Below the pieces are notes generated by a model that was not told where the DNA came from, did no database searches, and saw only the letters and a list, made by a program, of their open reading frames with translations. A stretch of DNA of 15,812 bases from positions 24,284 to 40,095 of the forward strand of contig WELB01000269.1 of the NCBI GenBank assembly GCA_009602725.1, given 5' to 3'. The position numbers and the translations under genes were made by a program. Shown piece by piece: positions 10,801-15,812 of this stretch. Position 1 is the stretch's first letter; every line of letters starts with the position of its first letter. This DNA comes from Spirogloea muscicola (taxonomy: Eukaryota > Streptophyta > Zygnematophyceae > Spirogloeales > Spirogloeaceae).

Positions 10801-13800
10801 ACATGACTGCGTGTGACAACCCCAGGTACAGCTTATGCAGGCTGCTTCAAAACAGCTAGCATCCCAGACGGCGTAATCCTCAGCACAAAGGAAGCGAATC
10901 AAATTACATAAAGAGCCCCCGCAAGGACTGAGATATGCCAAGGTGGACGCTCCACCCGCACACGCAGTGCAATACGAGAGTCTAACCATCCCGTGTGGAT
11001 CTCATTGGACAAATACTTGGAATCCTGCATCTCTCACTTGTGGTATATCTTAGTACGACAGACTCCACTGCAGCAATTTGTATGACGCTCTAAATTACTC
11101 AGATAGATATATCAGACATTTCGCCTTAAATCTTGAGTATATATCAGTGGTGACCAAGATTTGGGTGCTCATCTGGTCCGTTCACAAGGATATCCAATCT
11201 ATATCTAGTGCTTAATTAAGATAGTTAAGCATCTATACTTGCAGCAGATCAGCTGTATAGTCCACATTGGAACGTATTTCTCCCCGAATATGTAGCTCCT
11301 TCAAGGCCAGAACCATGTTCCCAACGGCAGCAAGTCTTGTCTCAGCAAATGCAAACAAATGTCCTAGAAGAGAACAGGTACGTCAGCAAATACGGTGGTC
11401 AAAGTCAACTGTGAGCAAGTCCTGCCTTCCTCATAGACAGACCTGACCTTTGGACACTGACCTGACCTCTGGACACGAATCTGCTAAGAAAGGAATCTGC
11501 TACATAAACAGAAGCTGCAAACTTTCCAGCGCTCACCAAATTGAGAATCTGAAAATTCGTGAATGCCTCCACCAGACTGTCATTGACATGCAGGAGCAGT
11601 CAGTCCCTCACCTCCAGTACACAGCTTGCACAGTCATTGCCACACGTGTTGGCAAAACCAGCAACTACGACACTTTCAGCTTATTCACGAACTCTTGATG
11701 GATCTAAGCGCGTGACATGTCTATGCTACCCAAGTACCATACAGGCCTCGTATGCGTATCACCTTGACGGAGAAGTACGCCCAGACATCCGGTTTGCTCC
11801 GGAAGCTCAGCTCCTAAACCAAATGCAAAGTTGTGTAAGGTTCAGGGTTGACGAGTATATCCATGTTATGACGTGGATTGCTGCCCTGGCAGGAAGCTTT
11901 TTCTGCACCAAACAAGGATGCACAAATACAGGAGCAGAATGACTTGGGAAGCAACATCTATTGCAGCTCTTTTAAAAGCTCTGCCCAATATGTCTAAAAA
12001 GATGTGGGTAAAAGAAGTGGTATATAGCCAAATCTAGCTCAATCTGACCTGAATGCGACCACTCGTGGGTTTGAAACCGTCATCAGGATCTTCGCTTGTT
12101 ATTCGCACTGCAACAACATGCCCTCGTGGCTTACTAGCCTGTGCTCTGTCATTGCCAGTACCCAGTGAGAACGGGGTTGCTAATTCTGCAGACACTGGCC
12201 AGGACTCCAGTCCTCCACCAGCCTCTTGCCGGTACAAACGACGAATCTCTGCAAGTACAGACAGTAACAGCAGCATGGCAAGTGCGATGAGGAGCTAATG
12301 CAAAATGCTCACGCCTTGCCAGCACACTGACAGTTAACATCTGCCCTGTCAACTGTAGATGGGAAAAAGCACTGAGCTGATATAGCAGCAGAGCAGATGT
12401 GTCTGGACTACATTAAGAACATAAAGAGCTTCTGACCTGGCATCCGCCACAAGGGTATGCCCATTCCTACACCAAGCTGAGCAGCAGGTAAATTAACGCC
12501 TGCTATCCACTCTGTCACAGGGTGCTCAACCTGCCACAGATAACCATGACTTGCTCAATCCTGCGAAGAGCCTGGTATGTAATTGATCTGATTGTGATGT
12601 CAGAAGAAGTTAGGGTGTTAAGGGTGCAATCACTATATTACTCAGCAAATATGATGGTATGCCCTAAGAGATACCTGCAATCGGGGGTTGAGCTCAAGGA
12701 AGTAGAAGGCCTTGGTCTCCATGGAATATAGGTACTCGACCGTGGCAACACCCACGTACCCAACTGACTTGGTCAGTCGCGCTGCGCCAAGCTCCAGCTG
12801 CTGCAATATGCCTGGTGGAGCAACTGTAGCTGGTCCCTCTTCAATGATCTGCAAACTGACTGCATGATGAGACTACAGTACGACTGAAAGTAGTAAACGA
12901 TGGCAAGAAGGGCAGAGAGCTGCTTCTTTGACAGAGTCAAGTATATAGTTCCTTGCAGTCACACCTTTCTACAGAACTCTTGTTAGATAACAGACATAGA
13001 AAATAATACAATGTTGAACATGAGATGTTCAACAATGTGGTTGACATCAGCACCTCTAACAGAGAAGAAGCAGCTCTATTAAAGGGGGTGAGGGCTGTGA
13101 AAGACCAGCCTATAACATTCTAAAAACAGATGTGGCTTTTAGCACATTGACACACCTTTTGATGGCGCCGTTGGACTGAACAGTCCCGAGTGTGCAGGAC
13201 AGCTACTGAGCCATAAGCATCACATAGCAGCTGCACTTCAAGGTGCCTGCTCTGTCTCTCAACACCATTCTCAGAGCATCACGTAAGGATGCTTGTCAAC
13301 AACCATATGCTCACAATGCACAACAGTCGCATTAGCATTTGCAAACTAGCAATTGAAGTTTGCAGCACAAGTTGTCTGCCAGTACAATAGAGTGCGTGTG
13401 GCTCTAAGTAGGCAAGCAACACTCTAGTGGCTCGTGTTGACACCCTACCCAGTGCTGACATAAGGAGCTCGTGATGCAGTTGCAGCGTCTAATAGCAGCA
13501 AATGGAGCATACCACCCGGTGATAAATCTGAGGCCTTTACAAAGGAGCAAGTGTTGACTTTTGGGTTGAAAAGCTGACTTGAGCTTAAGATGTGAGAACC
13601 ACCTGTGATGCAACCTTCATGATGAAGATGGGAGAGCCTGGCACCTCTCCTTGGACCTGCTGGAACAGTGGTCTAACTTCATCCTCATTGTGGACCTGAG
13701 AAGGTGACATTGTGATGGATCACGGCCAAAGCTTGACGATTGTGAGCACGCTTATAAAGACAGAATCGATTCGAGAAAGCTCCAACCGTGGAAGTGAGCC

Positions 13801-15638
13801 CTCACTACATTTATGATGTATAGACCTTTTATCTACTTACACCCACACTGGTGCTGACACATTTAGAGATGTAAGGACACACTGGCCTGGAAGTAGGACA
13901 TCAGCATAAATTCTACTGGCAATTGGAGAGGCAGAATCAGATAGATACATGAAAGACACACATGATTGTACGTAGCTGAGAGGGGACTGTCTTATGTCAA
14001 AGCCTGCTGCAATCTTCCAGCATAGCAAAGTCGTTGAGTACCTTACGTATGCCTTTGCCCCCTCCTCCCCATGAAGCCTTGATCATGGCTGGGTATCCCA
14101 CAGCTTGACAGCTAGTAATGGCCTCGTCAGGTGTGTGAATGCAAGCTTGCATGTAGACCTCCTCCGGTACAATGACATCATTGGTATTGACGGTCGTGCT
14201 AACCTAACATCTCATCCAAAAGGCAGGGCACGTTATCAGTTGCTTCACTGAGGATGTCAGCATATTCAAGTCCATGATTTAAGAGTTCGTTTCAAAAGGT
14301 TTGCACAAGTGTCCCTACAAGCAGTTGCGAAGTTTACATGAGACCCGCTCCAAGGAAGTGTTGGTATTCCGGCAGCTTGTGCAATAAGTGTAGACCCTAT
14401 CTTGTCACCCAGCGCGAGCATCGGGCCCGCAGGAGGACCCAGAAAGACAATGTCCCGCTTGGCCAGTGTTGCTGACAGCTCGGGGCTCTCTGAAGCATGG
14501 CCCCACCCAGGCCACACGGCATCGACTGCAGTTCTCTCTGCCACCTGCCGGCAGGCACGCCAAGCAAGCAAGGGGGCTCATTAAGAAAGTGATAGAGCAG
14601 CCTAATTTTGTCGTGTTGTGGGTCAAGAATGTGATTTTCATTCAACTGGATACTTACGCCAGTCTATTAAGAGAACAAGCAGTCCTACGCGCAGTTGAGT
14701 ACCAACTACAGCCGATTCTGCAGTGATTCGAAGTCATGAACAATTTGCTGGTCATGTCTGCTGGTCACTACCTCCACGATGAGTTGCACATTGGCATAGT
14801 TATTGTTGTTGGTGCCCCCGGGCACCTCGACAAACTGGTCTGCCATGCGGATGTGCTCCGCATTCACGCGAATGTCTTCTGGTGTGGCCATTGCAACAAG
14901 CTGCACAGCCCTCTCCTCGCCAAAGCTCTCGTATGCCCAGGAGCGAATGCTGCATACAAAAGGAGAGCAGCAGGCAGTACAATCTGAAAGCGGCCAGGAT
15001 GCTCACACGAGCCACTCTGCTCATACTCAATCAGTCCTGCTGCTCTGAGAGGATGCACAACCAAGGCTGCCACCACAGCCTCCGCAGCTCAAGCACCACA
15101 AAATCCTTGGACTTGACAGTGTTGGCCACTATACCACAAATTCTGAAAAGCTGCAGTACTTGGAGGGGAGTCCCTCACTGGCGCTGCTCATAAGAGACAT
15201 GAGAACTGTGAAGGGCTGCCTCTGATACAACGACACACGCTGAGGCCGTCGCCTGCAGCTTCTGATCGAGACCCCTGGGTTTCGAGCGCGCACCAGTTGG
15301 CCAGCCCGCGCATCCGTCCTTCTGAGCATGCTAGAGCACTGTCTTTGTGCCAATAATCGGCAGCTCTGACAGGGCAGCATCGGCTGGCGAGGCGAAAGAG
15401 GCTTGAGAGATATATCGTTGGAGCTAGACCTAGAGCTAGAGCTTGCTGAATATCACCTTCGGATGAACTTGACTGCAGCAATGCCGTTGTTGGCAATGAG
15501 GACAGAGCGCAGCGGGCGCAAGCCGTCGAGCGCGGCACAGTACTCCTCAACCTTGCTCCTCGCGTTGCACGCGTCCCCGAGCTCGCGCTGAATGCCGCCG
15601 CCGCTTCCCGCCGTCGCGGTCTGGCCCTCGGCCACCAT
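1768..15638 (-). CDS. ACC1: Homomeric (multidomain) acetyl-CoA carboxylase, 32 exons
   Basis: The enzyme carboxylates acetyl-CoA to malonyl-CoA with ATP and bicarbonate, through a biotin carboxylase half-reaction and a carboxyltransferase half-reaction. Translating the minus strand exon by exon gives continuous similarity to plant ACC1 from end to end. The domain order is biotin carboxylase (residues about 45-575, [12 protein letters not shown] at 234), biotin carrier (EVMKMCMPL, biotinyl Lys721), central region, and carboxyltransferase (about 1630-2250, [10 protein letters not shown] and MQLGGP). Model length is 2317 residues, against about 2254 in Arabidopsis ACC1. The start is the first in-frame ATG in the window (15638-15636); the frame stays open upstream, so an N-terminal extension is possible. 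26 of 31 introns are phase 0; introns 24 (probably) and 30 use GC donors. In green algae this form is usually cytosolic beside a plastid heteromeric enzyme, but location is not shown here. The family call is secure; the start, the ends of exons 24 and 27, and exon 32 are less certain. Confidence 0.97.
1919..3939 (-). other. ACC1: ACC1 exon 31: carboxyltransferase domain in one 2021-base exon
   Basis: The exon encodes about 674 residues without interruption. In order it holds [12 protein letters not shown] at the splice junction, [23 protein letters not shown], the acyl-CoA-binding [45 protein letters not shown], then in the second half [57 protein letters not shown] and VLEPDG, ending in a helical tail. 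Both halves of the carboxyltransferase fold are complete. It is visibly GC-richer than the upstream exons. The 5' junction is fixed by the homologous PEYP-GGR sequence, and the 3' junction is the donor GAG|GTAAGC (GT at 1918-1917). Confidence 0.96.
3940..4157 (-). other. ACC1: ACC1 intron 30, GC-AG type
   Basis: The donor is CCAG|GCAGGG (GC at 4157-4156) and the acceptor GTGCAG (AG at 3941-3940). Joining them gives [16 protein letters not shown], the exact spacing of homologues. No GT near the exon end can restore the frame and the conserved sequence. Confidence 0.85.
4952..4969 (+). repeat. (GAG)6 microsatellite
   Basis: Six perfect GAG units on the plus strand, read as CTC/TCC repeats in the carboxylase transcript. 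They lie a few bases inside intron 28, just after the donor CAT|GTATTC (GT at 4974-4973). If the intron were retained it would encode a short serine run and then stop. Confidence 0.9.
7611..7915 (-). other. ACC1: ACC1 intron 22 (305 bases) with a weak donor
   Basis: The donor CTG|GTCTGA is a poor match to consensus, but the upstream reading ([13 protein letters not shown]) aligns well with homologues right up to it. The acceptor is CAACAG before AEVIEGL. Apart from a short GATA-type repetition near 7659-7680, I see nothing in it. Confidence 0.8.
8857..10418 (-). other. ACC1: ACC1 exons 15-19: biotin carboxyl carrier (BCCP) domain and flanks
   Basis: Exons: 10362-10418, 10066-10170, 9796-9882, 9300-9491 and 8857-9045. 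Exons 15-17 encode the lead-in ([19 protein letters not shown] spanning a junction, VYAEEE, RTCLLQ). Exon 18 begins [14 protein letters not shown] and carries the biotin attachment motif EVMKMCMPL; the lysine codon is AAA at 9374-9372. Exon 19 finishes the carrier fold ([14 protein letters not shown]) and starts the next region ([10 protein letters not shown]). The carrier is internal rather than C-terminal, as in other eukaryotic acetyl-CoA carboxylases. This separates the gene from propionyl-CoA, methylcrotonyl-CoA and pyruvate carboxylases. Confidence 0.96.
9492..9795 (-). other. ACC1: ACC1 intron 17 (304 bases)
   Basis: Donor CAG|GTGCCA, acceptor CTCGCAG, phase 0, between the exon ending RTCLLQ and the biotin exon. 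I see nothing else in it. Confidence 0.9.
11441..11476 (+). repeat. Tandem 17-base repeat, two copies
   Basis: ACCTGACCTTTGGACAC at 11441-11457 and ACCTGACCTCTGGACAC at 11460-11476 differ at one base, with period 19, inside intron 11 (11364-11536). Probably a local duplication. Confidence 0.85.
12849..13155 (-). other. ACC1: ACC1 intron 6 (307 bases) with a hairpin
   Basis: Donor AAG|GTGTGT, acceptor TTTGCAG, phase 0. The only structure seen is the inverted repeat at 13008-13038, listed separately. Confidence 0.88.
13008..13038. repeat. Inverted repeat: 14-base arms, 3-base loop
   Basis: The arms ACAATGTTGAACAT (13008-13021) and ATGTTCAACAATGT (13025-13038) pair at 13 of 14 positions around GAG. 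The stem is AT-rich and would form in the carboxylase pre-mRNA. It is too short for a typical miRNA precursor, and no function is inferred. Confidence 0.7.
13252..14041 (-). other. ACC1: ACC1 introns 4 and 5 flanking exon 5
   Basis: Intron 4 (13696-14041, 346 bases) and intron 5 (13252-13602, 351 bases) flank the 93-base exon 5. Donors are GTACTC and GTGGTT, acceptors CTCAG and GACAG. I see no gene, repeat family or structured RNA in either. Confidence 0.85.
14950..15456 (-). other. ACC1: ACC1 intron 1 (507 bases)
   Basis: Donor AAG|GTGATA, acceptor TATGCAG; phase 2, splitting the Ser codon of the FIRS motif. It is the longest intron in the window. It contains a short GAGCTAGA-type repetition near the donor (about 15420-15442) and no ORF, tRNA or other gene that I can support. 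Confidence 0.9.
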
Positions 15639-15812
15639 CACGCACGACGCGGCACCGGAAGCGCCACGAGGCACCGCAGGGGCCGCGCCGCTACCGCTCT
15701 TGCAGGCAAGCTGATCGCCGCAGCGCGCGGGAAGGCCCAGGCTCGGCCGGCGCGTCGCGAGCCGCGGGCGGAGCCGGCGCGGCCATGCGGGAGGTGGCCA
15801 TGCGGCGGCGGC
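15639..15812 (-). other. GC-rich 5' leader or N-terminal extension of ACC1
   Basis: The exon 1 frame stays open from the first in-frame ATG (15638) to the window edge with no earlier ATG in that frame. It reads as an Ala/Pro/Arg-rich sequence with few acidic residues. A different frame has ATGs at 15801-15799 and 15786-15784 in good initiation context. That frame encodes 36 residues and stops at TAG 15693-15691, so it would be an upstream ORF if the transcript begins beyond it. The sequence alone cannot separate a leader with an uORF, a targeting peptide starting outside the window, and an unseen upstream exon. Confidence 0.5.

Larger units (their letters stand above)
10593..15638 (-). other. 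ACC1: ACC1 exons 1-14: biotin carboxylase domain
   Basis: Exons in transcript order: 15457-15638, 14772-14949, 14338-14544, 14042-14203, 13603-13695, 13156-13251, 12675-12848, 12437-12530, 12049-12248, 11763-11813, 11537-11576, 11239-11363, 10908-11024 and 10593-10667. Conserved blocks in order: [15 protein letters not shown] at the exon 1/2 junction, [17 protein letters not shown] (exon 2), [12 protein letters not shown] (exon 3), the ATP-grasp glycine loop [11 protein letters not shown] (exon 4), [11 protein letters not shown] (exon 5), SRHLEVQLL and [11 protein letters not shown] (exon 6), VEYLYS and ELNPRLQ (exon 7) running on into VEHPVTEW (exon 8), [17 protein letters not shown] (exon 9), WAYFSVK (exon 10), [13 protein letters not shown] (exon 11), [11 protein letters not shown] (exon 12) and [11 protein letters not shown] (exon 13). 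All key ATP-grasp and catalytic motifs are intact. These known signatures fix every junction unambiguously except the exact initiator. Confidence 0.95.

Noticed and set aside
11450-11942. Plus-strand open frames of 82 and 127 codons
   Set aside because: They run antisense across ACC1 exons 10 and 11 and their introns, with no conserved content or splice support.
15240-15345. Possible tRNA-like T-arm (a GGGTTTCGAG stretch) in intron 1
   Set aside because: No matching acceptor, D or anticodon stems can be drawn around it on either strand.
1768-15638. Alternative identity as pyruvate, propionyl-CoA or methylcrotonyl-CoA carboxylase
   Set aside because: The internal carrier domain, the plant-type [12 protein letters not shown] loop, the long central region and the MQLGGP carboxyltransferase motif are specific to eukaryotic multidomain acetyl-CoA carboxylase.
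1-15812. Mobile elements, CRISPR arrays, operons or a novel multi-gene defence-type system
   Set aside because: No transposase, integrase, terminal repeats, regularly spaced repeats or gene clusters were seen. Two spliced eukaryotic genes and their flanks account for essentially the whole window.

Overview
The window is eukaryotic nuclear DNA, most likely from a unicellular green alga. A trebouxiophyte-like chlorophyte is my guess, from gene style only. The main gene is a plant-type homomeric acetyl-CoA carboxylase. Many short introns (about 90 to 510 bases) interrupt both genes, and the coding exons are richer in GC than the introns. There are no bacterial-style operons, ribosome binding sites or mobile elements.

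Layout: a plus-strand gene enters from the left edge and ends at a TAG at 1565-1567. It was assembled from seven exons and encodes the last 235 residues or so of an acidic-tailed coiled-coil protein. I do not recognise it with confidence; a meiotic-axis protein (Cor1/SYCP3- or ASY4-like) is a speculative possibility. About 200 bases of G-rich convergent intergenic sequence follow (1568-1767). The rest of the window (1768 to about 15638, minus strand) is one gene, the multidomain acetyl-CoA carboxylase ACC1. I rebuilt it as 32 exons. The summed coding length is 6954 bases, or 2317 residues plus stop, which fits plant and yeast homologues of roughly 2230-2260 residues. Reading 5' to 3' (right to left) it has the biotin carboxylase domain, the biotin carboxyl carrier domain with its biotinyl lysine, a long central region, and the carboxyltransferase domain. 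The last of these sits almost entirely in a single 2021-base exon. The right edge (15639-15812) is very GC-rich. It is either the 5' leader with an upstream ORF or part of an N-terminal extension whose start lies outside the window.

The enzyme makes malonyl-CoA for fatty acid synthesis and elongation. The left-hand gene has no evident functional link to it; the two are simply convergent neighbours. I found no sign of a new multi-gene system. The points worth a second look are the gene architecture (GC-AG introns, strong phase-0 bias, intron-free 3' exon), natural residues at known herbicide-resistance positions, the N-terminus, and the identity of the coiled-coil gene.
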